Source of the DNA: Acidovorax_G lacteus
GTDB lineage: Bacteria; Pseudomonadota; Gammaproteobacteria; Burkholderiales; Burkholderiaceae_C
Length of the DNA: 64,000 nucleotides
Assembly (NCBI RefSeq): GCF_039540375.1
Contig: NZ_BAABEX010000007.1
Coordinates: forward strand, 248,001 to 312,000
Direction of reading: 5' to 3'
Under the pieces are notes generated by a model. That model ran no database searches, was not told where the DNA came from, and saw nothing but the letters and a program-made list of their open reading frames with translations. Positions 55,720 through 63,739 of the stretch are shown here, one piece after another (within the stretch, counting starts at the first letter, position 1; each line of letters opens with the position of its first letter). The translations under genes and the position numbers were made by a program.

Positions 55720-57819
55720 ATGCCGGATCTTTCTGAAGTCAAGCCTGAAACGCAACACGGCGAGTTCGTGCGCTTTGACAACTCGCCCTTTGAGCTGTTC
55801 CAGCCGTATCCGCCTGCGGGTGACCAGCCCGAGGCCATCGCACGCCTGGTGGAAGGCCTGCACGACGGCGAAGCCTTCCAGACGCTGCTGGGCGTGACCG
55901 GCTCGGGCAAGACCTTCACCATGGCCAACGTGATCGCGCGCTCGGGGCGGCCCGCCATCGTATTCGCGCCCAACAAGACGCTGGCCGCCCAGCTCTACAG
56001 CGAGTTCCGCGAGTTCTTCCCGAAGAACGCGGTCGAGTACTTTGTGAGCTACTACGACTACTACCAGCCCGAAGCCTATGTGCCGCAGCGCGACCTGTTC
56101 ATCGAGAAGGACAGCGCGATCAACGAGCACATCGAGCAGATGCGGCTGTCGTGCACCAAGAGCCTGATGGAGCGGCGCGACGTGGTGATCGTGGCCACGG
56201 TCTCGGCCATCTACGGCATTGGTGAGCCTGAGAGCTACCACCGCATGGTGATGACGCTGCGCGTGGGTGACCAGCTGGGTCAGCGCGATGCGATCGCGCA
56301 GCTCATCCGCATGCAGTACCAGCGCAACGAGCAGGACTTCAGCCGCGGCAAGTTCCGGGTGCGCGGCGACACCATCGACGTGTTTCCGGCCGAGCACTCG
56401 GAGCTGGCCCTGCGCATTGAGCTCTTCGACGACGAGGTGGAGAGCCTGCAACTGTTCGACCCGCTCACGGGCCGCATCAAACAGAAGATTCCGCGCTTTA
56501 CCGTGTACCCGAGCAGCCACTATGTGACGCCGCGCGACAAGGTGCTGGCGGCAGTCGAAACCATCAAGCTTGAGCTGGCCGAGCGCCTGAAGCAGTTGCT
56601 GGCCGACGGCAAGCTGGTCGAGGCCCAGCGGCTGGAGCAGCGCACACGGTTCGATCTGGAGATGCTCAGCGAAGTGGGTCACTGCAAGGGCATCGAGAAC
56701 TACACACGCCACCTGTCCGGTGCTGCGCCGGGGGCGCCACCGAGCACGCTGACCGATTACCTGCCGCGCGACGCGCTGATGTTTCTGGACGAAAGCCACC
56801 AGATGATCGGACAGCTCTCGGCCATGTACAACGGCGACCGCGCGCGCAAGACCACGCTGGTGGAGTACGGTTTCCGGCTGCCGTCGGCGCTCGACAACCG
56901 CCCGCTCAAGTTCGAAGAGTTCGAGCAGCGTATGCGGCAGGTTGTTTTTGTGTCGGCCACGCCGGCCGATTACGAAAAGCAGCACTCCGGCCAGGTGGTG
57001 GACCAGGTGGTGCGGCCCACCGGGTTGGTGGACCCGATCGTCGAAGTCCGCCCGGCTACGCACCAGGTGGACGATGTGCTGCAGGAGATCCGTGTGCGCG
57101 TTGAGCGCAGCGAGCGCGTGCTGATCACCACACTGACCAAGCGCATGGCCGAGCAACTGACGGACTACCTCACCGACAACGGGGTAAAGGTGCGCTACCT
57201 GCACAGCGATGTGGACACCGTGGAGCGCGTCGAGATCATCCGCGACCTGCGGCTGGGCGTCTTTGACGTGCTGGTGGGCATCAACCTGCTGCGCGAGGGG
57301 CTGGACATTCCCGAGGTGTCGCTCGTGGCCATCCTCGACGCCGACAAGGAGGGCTTCTTGCGTGCCGAGCGCAGCCTCATTCAGACGATCGGTCGGGCTG
57401 CGCGCAATGCGAGCGGCATGGCCATCCTGTACGCCGACCGCGTTACCGATTCGATGAGGAAAGCCATCGACGAAACCGAGCGCCGCCGTGCCCGGCAGAT
57501 CGCCCATAACGAAGCGCACGGCATCACACCGCGCACCATCGTCAAGCAGGTGAGAGACCTGATTGACGGCGTGTACAGCGAAAAAGCGGGCAAGGATGCT
57601 GAGCGCCTGGAACAAGAGGCTTTGCAACGTGCCAAGGCGGAAGACATGTCAGAGAAGGACATGGCGCGCGAGATCAAGCGGCTGGAGAAGTTGATGCTCG
57701 AGCACGCGCGCAACCTGGAGTTCGAGCAGGCCGCACGGGTGCGGGACCAGCTCTCTCGCTTGAAAGATCGGGCGTTCGGGGCTCACGGTATCGATCCGCT
57801 TGCGGGCTCCGCAGCCTGA
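55720..57819 (+). CDS. uvrB: UvrABC system protein B
   Basis: This 699-residue helicase-like subunit of nucleotide excision repair verifies damage after UvrA loading. Walker A is TLLGVTGSGKTFTMANV, the beta-hairpin region is YFVSYYDYYQPEAYVPQRD, and DEAD-like MFLDESHQMIGQL and the C-terminal helicase motifs (LVGINLLREGLDIPE, QTIGRAARN) follow. The UvrC-binding UVR motif is LEKLMLEHARNLEFEQAARVRDQ near the end. The ATG at 55720 (MPDLSEVKPE) is followed by the conserved FELFQPYPPAGDQPEAI. The LexA box is not evident. Confidence 0.97.
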   Translation: MPDLSEVKPETQHGEFVRFDNSPFELFQPYPPAGDQPEAIARLVEGLHDGEAFQTLLGVTGSGKTFTMANVIARSGRPAIVFAPNKTLAAQLYSEFREFFPKNAVEYFVSYYDYYQPEAYVPQRDLFIEKDSAINEHIEQMRLSCTKSLMERRDVVIVATVSAIYGIGEPESYHRMVMTLRVGDQLGQRDAIAQLIRMQYQRNEQDFSRGKFRVRGDTIDVFPAEHSELALRIELFDDEVESLQLFDPLTGRIKQKIPRFTVYPSSHYVTPRDKVLAAVETIKLELAERLKQLLADGKLVEAQRLEQRTRFDLEMLSEVGHCKGIENYTRHLSGAAPGAPPSTLTDYLPRDALMFLDESHQMIGQLSAMYNGDRARKTTLVEYGFRLPSALDNRPLKFEEFEQRMRQVVFVSATPADYEKQHSGQVVDQVVRPTGLVDPIVEVRPATHQVDDVLQEIRVRVERSERVLITTLTKRMAEQLTDYLTDNGVKVRYLHSDVDTVERVEIIRDLRLGVFDVLVGINLLREGLDIPEVSLVAILDADKEGFLRAERSLIQTIGRAARNASGMAILYADRVTDSMRKAIDETERRRARQIAHNEAHGITPRTIVKQVRDLIDGVYSEKAGKDAERLEQEALQRAKAEDMSEKDMAREIKRLEKLMLEHARNLEFEQAARVRDQLSRLKDRAFGAHGIDPLAGSAA

Positions 57820-57908
57820 CATCGGCGTCTACGCTCCGCTCAAGAGTGCGTCCTGGGCGGCGTGGACACCCTGTGTCCAGGTGATAGCCATCCATCGCCT
57901 GAGGCTAT

Positions 57909-57944
57909 GAAACTGATTGGTAAAGATAATGACCAATCAGTTTC
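57909..57944. repeat. Perfect 13-bp inverted repeat upstream of the isc promoter
   Basis: GAAACTGATTGGT (57909-57921) and ACCAATCAGTTTC (57932-57944) are perfect reverse complements with a 10-base A-rich spacer. It ends two bases before the iscR promoter block and begins 90 bases after uvrB. It could be a uvrB terminator or an operator for a dimeric repressor acting on iscR. Confidence 0.7.
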
Positions 57945-57945
57945 T

Positions 57946-57980
57946 TACCTGACAAATTCATTTGGGATTTGTGGTATACT
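57946..57980 (+). promoter_or_regulatory. isc operon promoter with a dyad, candidate IscR site
   Basis: TGG-TATACT (57972-57980) is an extended -10 box. Over it lies an imperfect dyad: TACC (57946-57949) and ACAAAT (57952-57957) mirror ATTTGT (57967-57972) and GGTA (57973-57976). Its position is right for autoregulation by the IscR encoded downstream, but the bases do not match the E. coli type 1 consensus closely. Confidence 0.5.
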
Positions 57981-58131
57981 CCTGCAAAACACTCAAGAAA
58001 AGCCCGGTTTCAAACGGCTAAAGGGCTCCGCATGCAGCGATGACGGCGGAGAAGTAGGGCGGAGACGGTGCCGCTGCCCTCGGGTGGCTGGTCAATCCCA
58101 CAACGAAAGAGCCTGAGCTAAGGAGCTTGCG

Positions 58132-58668
58132 ATGCGTCTCACAACCAAAGGCCGTTTTGCGGTCACCGCGATGATCGACCTGGCACTTCGCCAGAACAAC
58201 GGGCCCGTCACGCTGGCTGCGATCAGCCAGCGTCAGCAGATTTCTCTCTCGTATCTTGAGCAGTTGTTCGGCAAGCTGCGCCGCCACGAGCTCGTTGAAT
58301 CCACGCGCGGCCCGGGCGGCGGTTACACCTTGGCGCGCAAGGCGGGTGACATTACGGTCGCAGACATCATCGTGTCCGTCGATGAGCCCATTGATGCTAC
58401 GCAGTGTGGAGGCAAGGAGAACTGCCTTGGCGAAGGTGGTCGATGCATGACGCACGAACTCTGGGCCTCGCTCAACCAGCGCATGGTGGAGTTCTTGGAC
58501 TCGGTGACCCTGCAGAAGCTGGTGGACGATCAACTGGCCAAAGGCGTGCAGGTGGAAGACAAGCCGGTTGTGCGCCGCGCCATTTCGACAACGCCAGTGG
58601 TCAAGCCTATCCGCGTGAATGCGCCGAATTCGGTGTTTGCACTCGGCAATGCCTTTGCCAAGTCCTGA
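58132..58668 (+). CDS. iscR: Fe-S cluster assembly regulator IscR
   Basis: This 178-residue Rrf2-family repressor senses Fe-S supply through a bound [2Fe-2S] cluster. The N-terminal winged helix (MRLTTKGRFAVTAMIDLAL; ISLSYLEQLFGKLRRHELV) matches IscR. Cluster ligands are Cys92, Cys98, Cys105 and His108 (QCGGKENCLGEGGRCMTH), one residue more than the E. coli spacing. The ribosome site is AAGGAG. It heads the isc operon, as in other proteobacteria, and is expected to repress its own promoter. Confidence 0.97.
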   Translation: MRLTTKGRFAVTAMIDLALRQNNGPVTLAAISQRQQISLSYLEQLFGKLRRHELVESTRGPGGGYTLARKAGDITVADIIVSVDEPIDATQCGGKENCLGEGGRCMTHELWASLNQRMVEFLDSVTLQKLVDDQLAKGVQVEDKPVVRRAISTTPVVKPIRVNAPNSVFALGNAFAKS

Positions 58669-58799
58669 GGGCGCGGCCAGGCAGTCCATCCGTAGGTAGG
58701 CCCGGACCACAACGGTTCGCAGGCGCTCAGCGTTCGCGTCTGCGGAGTTGTTATTTGTATTGATTGCTGCCAGCCAGTGTTTTCTGAGCCAGCCCAGCC

Positions 58800-60014
58800 A
58801 TGACCCCGCACTTTCCAATTTATCTTGACTACGGCGCCACAACGCCCGTCGACCCCCGCGTTGTCGACGCCATGATCCCCTGGTTGCGCGAACATTTCGG
58901 CAACCCGGCTTCTCGCAGCCACGCCTGGGGCTGGGAGGCAGAAGAAGCCGTCGAGAAAGCGCGCGCTGACGTTGCAGCGTTGATCGGCGCAGATCCTCGC
59001 GAGATCGTCTGGACCAGTGGCGCCACGGAATCCAACAACCTCGCTCTTAAGGGCGCCGCCCACTTCTACCAGGGCAAAGGCAAGCACCTGATCACCGTGA
59101 AAACCGAGCACAAGGCAGTGCTCGACACCATGCGTGAACTCGAGCGACAGGGCTTCGAGGTGTCGTACCTGGACGTCCTGCCCAACGGTTTGCTGGACAT
59201 GGACGTTCTCAAGGCGGCTATCCGCCCTGACACCATCCTGATCAGCGTGATGTTTGTGAACAACGAGATCGGCGTTATTCAGGACATTCCTGCGATCGGT
59301 GCCTTGTGTCGTGACAAGGGCATCATCCTGCATGTGGATGCGGCCCAGGCCACCGGTAAGATCGAGATCGACATGGCCACGCTGCCAGTCGATCTGATGA
59401 GCCTAGCCTCTCACAAGACTTATGGCCCCAAGGGCATCGGTGCGCTGTATGTCCGCCGCAAGCCCCGTGTGCGCCTGGAGGCGCAGATGCATGGCGGTGG
59501 GCACGAGCGTGGCATGCGCTCCGGCACGCTGCCTACCCACCAAATCGTGGGGATGGGCGAGGCGTTTCGCATCGCCCGCGAAGAGATGTCTCAGGACCTC
59601 GCTAAGGCCAAGACGCTGCAAAAGCGTTTGCTTGACGGGCTATCCGACATTGAACAGGTGTTTGTGAACGGTGACCTAGAGCGTCGGGTTCCGCACAACC
59701 TGAACATGAGCTTCAACTACGTTGAAGGCGAGTCGCTCATCATGGGCATCAAAGGGTTGGCGGTGTCGTCCGGCTCTGCTTGCACCTCTGCCAGCCTTGA
59801 GCCCAGCTACGTGTTGAGGGCTTTGGGTCGCAGCGACGAGTTGGCCCACAGTAGCCTTCGCATGACCATCGGCCGTTTTACGACCGAGCAAGAGATTGAC
59901 TACGCGATCGCCACCATCCGGCAAAACGTTGCGAAGCTGCGCGAACTGAGCCCGTTGTGGGAGATGTACAAGGACGGCATCGACCTGAGCACCATCCAGT
60001 GGGCTGCCCACTGA
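58800..60014 (+). CDS. iscS: Cysteine desulfurase IscS
   Basis: This 404-residue PLP enzyme removes sulfur from cysteine as a persulfide and passes it to IscU and to tRNA thiolation. The PLP lysine is Lys206 (ASHKTYGPKG) and the persulfide cysteine is Cys328 (SSGSACTSASLEP), exactly the E. coli numbering. The catalytic His104 (KTEHKAVLDT) is present too. It begins 131 bases after iscR. The E. coli-like C-terminal segment LSPLWEMYKDGIDLSTIQWAAH, which contacts IscU, is conserved. Confidence 0.98.
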   Translation: MTPHFPIYLDYGATTPVDPRVVDAMIPWLREHFGNPASRSHAWGWEAEEAVEKARADVAALIGADPREIVWTSGATESNNLALKGAAHFYQGKGKHLITVKTEHKAVLDTMRELERQGFEVSYLDVLPNGLLDMDVLKAAIRPDTILISVMFVNNEIGVIQDIPAIGALCRDKGIILHVDAAQATGKIEIDMATLPVDLMSLASHKTYGPKGIGALYVRRKPRVRLEAQMHGGGHERGMRSGTLPTHQIVGMGEAFRIAREEMSQDLAKAKTLQKRLLDGLSDIEQVFVNGDLERRVPHNLNMSFNYVEGESLIMGIKGLAVSSGSACTSASLEPSYVLRALGRSDELAHSSLRMTIGRFTTEQEIDYAIATIRQNVAKLRELSPLWEMYKDGIDLSTIQWAAH

Positions 60015-60047
60015 GACCGTCAGTGTCTGAATTGAAGAGGTGATTCC

Positions 60048-60446
60048 ATGGCTTATTCTGAGAAAGTGGTTGATCATTACGAGAACCCTCGCAACGTGGG
60101 CTCGTTTGACAAGGGTGATGACACCGTTGGCACCGGCATGGTCGGTGCACCCGCTTGCGGCGACGTGATGAAGCTGCAGATCAAGGTGAACCCTGAAACC
60201 GGGGTGATTGAAGATGCCCGTTTCAAGACCTATGGCTGCGGTTCAGCAATCGCTTCCTCGTCGCTGGTCACTGAGTGGGTGAAGGGCAAGACCTTGGACG
60301 AGGCAGCACAGCTTAAAAACAGTCAGATCGCTGAAGAATTGGCTTTGCCCCCGGTCAAGATCCACTGCTCCATCCTGGCCGAAGATGCCATCAAGGCGGC
60401 TGTGCAGGACTACCGTGCCAAGCACGGCGCTACCGCGACCTCCTGA
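60048..60446 (+). CDS. iscU: Fe-S cluster scaffold IscU
   Basis: This 132-residue scaffold builds [2Fe-2S] and [4Fe-4S] clusters. The ligand cysteines are Cys37 (GAPACGD), Cys64 (TYGCGSA) and Cys107 (KIHCSI), with Asp39 beside the first. The HscA-recognition motif LPPVK is at 100-104. It begins 33 bases after iscS. Confidence 0.98.
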   Translation: MAYSEKVVDHYENPRNVGSFDKGDDTVGTGMVGAPACGDVMKLQIKVNPETGVIEDARFKTYGCGSAIASSSLVTEWVKGKTLDEAAQLKNSQIAEELALPPVKIHCSILAEDAIKAAVQDYRAKHGATATS

Positions 60447-60447
60447 A

Positions 60448-60771
60448 ATGGCGATTACCTTGACCGAAGCGGCAGCGCGCCACGTGAGCCGTTACCTGAC
60501 CCGGCGCGGTAGGGGGGTTGGCGTGCGCCTGGGCGTCAAGACCACGGGTTGCTCTGGTCTTGCCTATAAGCTTGAGTACGTGGACGCGAAAGAGCCGGAG
60601 GACATTGAGTTTGAGCAGCACGGCGTGAAGGTGCTGATCGACCCCAAGAGCTTAGCGTACATCGACGGAACCGAGCTCGACTTTGTACGCGAAGGTCTCA
60701 ATGAGGGATTCAAGTTCAACAATCCCAACGAGCGCGACCGGTGCGGCTGCGGAGAAAGCTTCCGCGTTTGA
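60448..60771 (+). CDS. iscA: A-type Fe-S carrier IscA
   Basis: This 107-residue A-type carrier takes iron or clusters from IscU to target proteins. The three conserved cysteines are Cys35 (TGCSGLAYKLEYVD) and Cys99/Cys101 (RCGCGESF), the same positions as in E. coli. Its ATG at 60448 follows the iscU stop codon by one base (TGAAATG), indicating tight coupling. A strong terminator hairpin follows 24 bases after its stop. Confidence 0.97.
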   Translation: MAITLTEAAARHVSRYLTRRGRGVGVRLGVKTTGCSGLAYKLEYVDAKEPEDIEFEQHGVKVLIDPKSLAYIDGTELDFVREGLNEGFKFNNPNERDRCGCGESFRV

Positions 60772-60795
60772 CGCTTGGGCCGTAAGCCATTGAAG

Positions 60796-60826
60796 ACCGC
60801 CATCGCACCGTGCTGGCGGTTTTTTT
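60796..60826 (+). terminator. Intrinsic terminator inside the isc operon
   Basis: ACCGCCA (60796-60802) pairs with TGGCGGT (60814-60820), followed by a run of seven T (60820-60826). It lies between iscA and hscB, 7 bases before the hscB start, and would reduce transcription of hscB-hscA-fdx relative to iscRSUA. Confidence 0.85.
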
Positions 60827-60832
60827 CTGCCG

Positions 60833-61351
60833 ATGAACCTTCAATCTGACGACTTCGAACTGTTGGGCCTGGAAAGACGCCATGCCCTGGACGCTACCGA
60901 ATTGGATCAACGCTGGAAAGATCTTCAGCGTGAGGTCCATCCTGATCGTTTCGCTTCTCAAGGTGCGGCGGCACAGCGGGTGGCGATGCAATGGTCGGTA
61001 CGGATCAACGAGGCGTACCGCCGCCTGCGTGATCCGCTGCAGAGAGCGGCCTACCTGTGCGAACTGGCGGGGCACCCGGTGCGTGCTGAAGACAACACCG
61101 CCATGCCCGCCGCGTTTCTGATGCAGCAGATGGAGTGGCGTGAGGCGCTCGAAGAGGCGATATCACCCGAGGCGCTGGATGCGCTGGAGTCCGAGGTGTT
61201 GGGGGAGCGTTCCCGGTTGCTGGCTTCGTGCGCTGTAGCGCTGGACACGCAACACGACCCGGCATCAGCGGTGCAAGCAGTGCGTGCGCTGATGTTTGTG
61301 GACCGTTTTTTGTCGGAGCTGGCTCGCAAGAGCGAACGATTTGACAGATAG
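60833..61351 (+). CDS. hscB: Co-chaperone HscB (Hsc20)
   Basis: This 172-residue J-domain co-chaperone delivers IscU to HscA and stimulates its ATPase. The J-domain has the HPD motif (EVHPDRF at about 35-41) and the N-terminal FELLGLERRHALD. The C-terminal IscU-binding domain has YLCELAGHPVRAEDNTAMPAAFLMQQMEWRE. Conserved length. The start lies only 7 bases beyond a terminator T-run. Confidence 0.95.
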   Translation: MNLQSDDFELLGLERRHALDATELDQRWKDLQREVHPDRFASQGAAAQRVAMQWSVRINEAYRRLRDPLQRAAYLCELAGHPVRAEDNTAMPAAFLMQQMEWREALEEAISPEALDALESEVLGERSRLLASCAVALDTQHDPASAVQAVRALMFVDRFLSELARKSERFDR

Positions 61352-61466
61352 CACACGATCTGTACGGAGCATAGCCCTGCAGTTTGTGACGTGACGCACA
61401 CGAGATTCCGGCATCGGCTGCCCATCAGCCCCTGTCACCCGATGTCCCGCATAACCAATTCCTACC

Positions 61467-63329
61467 ATGGCGCTTTTGCAGATCTCTGAACCCGGCCAGT
61501 CGCCAGACCCTCACCAGCGACGCATCGCAGTCGGGATTGACCTGGGTACAACGCATTCCCTGGTAGCCGCGGTCCGAAACGGCGTTGCCGAGTGTCTTCC
61601 CGACGATCAGGGGGCTGTCTTGCTCCCTTCGGCTGTACGCTATCTCGAAGGCAATCGACGCGAGATCGGACGTGCAGCCTTGGCTGCCCAAGCGGGCGAT
61701 CCCACCAACACCATCGTGTCGGTCAAGCGACTCATGGGCCGTGCCGTCCAAGATGTGGACGCTCAACGCTTGCCGTACCGCCTGACAGCCACTGGCGGAC
61801 AAGGTGGGGTGGTGGGTATCGAAACCGCAGGCGGCCTCAAGACGCCGGTCGAGGTCAGCGCCGATATCTTGGCGACCCTGCGCTACCGCGCTGAGGACAC
61901 TTTCAATGCCGACCTGTACGGGGTCGTGATCACGGTGCCCGCCTATTTCGATGACGCACAGCGCCAGGCGACCAAAGATGCCGCGCAACTCGCGGGTCTT
62001 CATTTGTTGCGGTTGATCAACGAACCCACTGCAGCCGCCATTGCGTACGGGCTCGATAACGCCAGCGAAGGTGTATACGCCGTATATGACCTCGGTGGCG
62101 GCACATTCGATATCTCGGTGCTGCGCCTTACCAAGGGCGTTTTTGAGGTGCTTGCGACGGGAGGGGATTCGGCATTAGGGGGCGACGACTACGATGCTGC
62201 GTTGGTCGATTGGGTGCTCCAACAGCAGGGTATGGCCTCGGTTGGCGCGGCCGACCGAGCTGTGCTGCATATCGCCGCCAGACGCTGCAAAGAGGCTTTG
62301 ACATCCTCCGACAGTGCGGTCTTCGAAGTGCAGTTGTCCAGCGGCTTGCTGAGTCGAACGGTGTTGCGCTCCGAGTTTGATGCAGCAACAGCGGACCTGA
62401 CCGAACGAACCCTTCAGGCGGTGCGACGCACCCTGCGGGATGCCCGACTGGCCCCCGCCGATATTCAAGGCGTGGTGATGGTGGGGGGCTCCACCCGCAT
62501 GCCTCAGGTGCAGCGCGCGGTCGGGGCGTTGTTCGGGCGCGAGCCGCTCAATAACCTCAATCCCGATGAGGTGGTCGCCCTGGGTGCAGCCATTCAGGCC
62601 AACCAATTGGCTGGCAACGACGCGGCAGGCGATCTGTTGCTCCTGGATGTGATCCCGCTGTCGCTGGGGATCGAAACCATGGGGGGCCTGGTGGAGCGGA
62701 TTGTGGCACGCAACGAGACAATCCCCATCGCCAAGGCCCAGGATTTCACCACCTTCAAAGATGGGCAGACGGCGCTGGCGATCCATGTTGTGCAAGGTGA
62801 GCGCGACCTAGTCCAAGACTGCCGGAGCCTGGCACGGTTCGAATTGCGAGGCATTCCGCCCATGGCTGCAGGGGCCGCGCGCATCCGGGTGACGTTCACG
62901 GTCGATGCCGATGGCCTGCTCAGCGTGAAGGCCGAGGAGTTGACCAGTGGTGTGCAGGCGCGCGTGGACGTGAAACCCTCCTACGGACTTTCCGACGACG
63001 AGATTGCACGCATGCTGCAGGATGGTTTTGCCACAGCGGCGCAAGACATGCGCGCTCGCGCCGTGGTGGAAGCCCGTGTCGATGCCGAGCGCATGCTGCA
63101 GGCCACGCGCAGTGCCTTGCAGGCCGATGGCGATCTGCTCACTGCCGAGGAACGCGCCGGCATTGACGTTCTCATGCAGCAGTTGGAGGCACTGCGCTCG
63201 TCTGACGACGCAGCAGCTATCGAGGCCGCCACCGAGGCCCTGGCCCATGGCACCGAGGCCTTTGCCGCCGAGCGCATGAACCGCGGCATCCAGCAGGCCT
63301 TGGCAGGCAAGCGCGTTCAAACTCTCTGA
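61467..63329 (+). CDS. hscA: Fe-S cluster assembly chaperone HscA
   Basis: This 620-residue Hsp70 homologue releases clusters from IscU. VGIDLGTTHSLVAAV (Hsp70 ATPase motif), VITVPAYFDDAQRQATKDAAQLAGL, YDLGGGTFDISVL and VVMVGGSTRMPQVQRAV are the nucleotide-binding domain blocks. The C-terminal substrate domain begins near IPLSLGIETMGGLVERIV. A 115-base gap separates it from hscB; no promoter or RNA gene is obvious there. The ATG at 61467 (MALLQISEPG) gives an N terminus typical for HscA. Confidence 0.97.
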   Translation: MALLQISEPGQSPDPHQRRIAVGIDLGTTHSLVAAVRNGVAECLPDDQGAVLLPSAVRYLEGNRREIGRAALAAQAGDPTNTIVSVKRLMGRAVQDVDAQRLPYRLTATGGQGGVVGIETAGGLKTPVEVSADILATLRYRAEDTFNADLYGVVITVPAYFDDAQRQATKDAAQLAGLHLLRLINEPTAAAIAYGLDNASEGVYAVYDLGGGTFDISVLRLTKGVFEVLATGGDSALGGDDYDAALVDWVLQQQGMASVGAADRAVLHIAARRCKEALTSSDSAVFEVQLSSGLLSRTVLRSEFDAATADLTERTLQAVRRTLRDARLAPADIQGVVMVGGSTRMPQVQRAVGALFGREPLNNLNPDEVVALGAAIQANQLAGNDAAGDLLLLDVIPLSLGIETMGGLVERIVARNETIPIAKAQDFTTFKDGQTALAIHVVQGERDLVQDCRSLARFELRGIPPMAAGAARIRVTFTVDADGLLSVKAEELTSGVQARVDVKPSYGLSDDEIARMLQDGFATAAQDMRARAVVEARVDAERMLQATRSALQADGDLLTAEERAGIDVLMQQLEALRSSDDAAAIEAATEALAHGTEAFAAERMNRGIQQALAGKRVQTL

Positions 63330-63343
63330 ATTTGTCTCACACC

Positions 63344-63682
63344 ATGCCAGTCATCAAAATCCTTCCCCACCATGAGTATTGCCCTCAGGGGGCCGAAATC
63401 TCGGCACCCTCCGGCACGTCGATCTGCGAAGCGCTGCTCGACAACGGCATTGCCATCGAGCACGCCTGCGACATGAGCTGTGCCTGTACCACCTGTCACG
63501 TGGTGGTGCGCGAGGGCTACCAGTCGCTCAATGCCGCACAAGAAGAGGAAGAAGACCTGCTGGACCGTGCCTGGGGCCTGGAACCGCAGTCGCGCCTGTC
63601 GTGCCAGGCGATCCTGGCGCAACGCGACGTGGTGATCGAGATTCCGAAGTACACCATCAACCACGCACGTGAGAACCATTGA
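63344..63682 (+). CDS. fdx: ISC-type [2Fe-2S] ferredoxin Fdx
   Basis: This 112-residue adrenodoxin-type ferredoxin supplies electrons for cluster assembly. Cysteine ligands are Cys42, Cys48, Cys51 and Cys87 (HACDMSCACTTCH, LSCQA), the E. coli Fdx positions. It starts at the ATG 14 bases after the hscA stop. iscX, which follows in gammaproteobacteria, is absent; dnaQ begins 57 bases downstream. Confidence 0.97.
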   Translation: MPVIKILPHHEYCPQGAEISAPSGTSICEALLDNGIAIEHACDMSCACTTCHVVVREGYQSLNAAQEEEEDLLDRAWGLEPQSRLSCQAILAQRDVVIEIPKYTINHARENH

Positions 63683-63688
63683 ACGGCA

Positions 63689-63704
63689 GCCCGCACGCGC
63701 GGGC
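63689..63704 (+). terminator. Short GC hairpin after fdx
   Basis: GCCCGC (63689-63694) pairs with GCGGGC (63699-63704) around a 4-base loop, with CTT following. It may end the isc operon. It is not a strong T-tailed terminator. Confidence 0.4.
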
Positions 63705-63739
63705 CTTCTGCCGCTGGCATGCAGCGAGGAGCTCTTTTC

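Noticed and set aside
55684..57627. 647-codon minus-strand open frame opposite uvrB
   Set aside because: Antisense to uvrB, with His/Val/Leu/Gln-rich composition and no domain; a GC-driven shadow.
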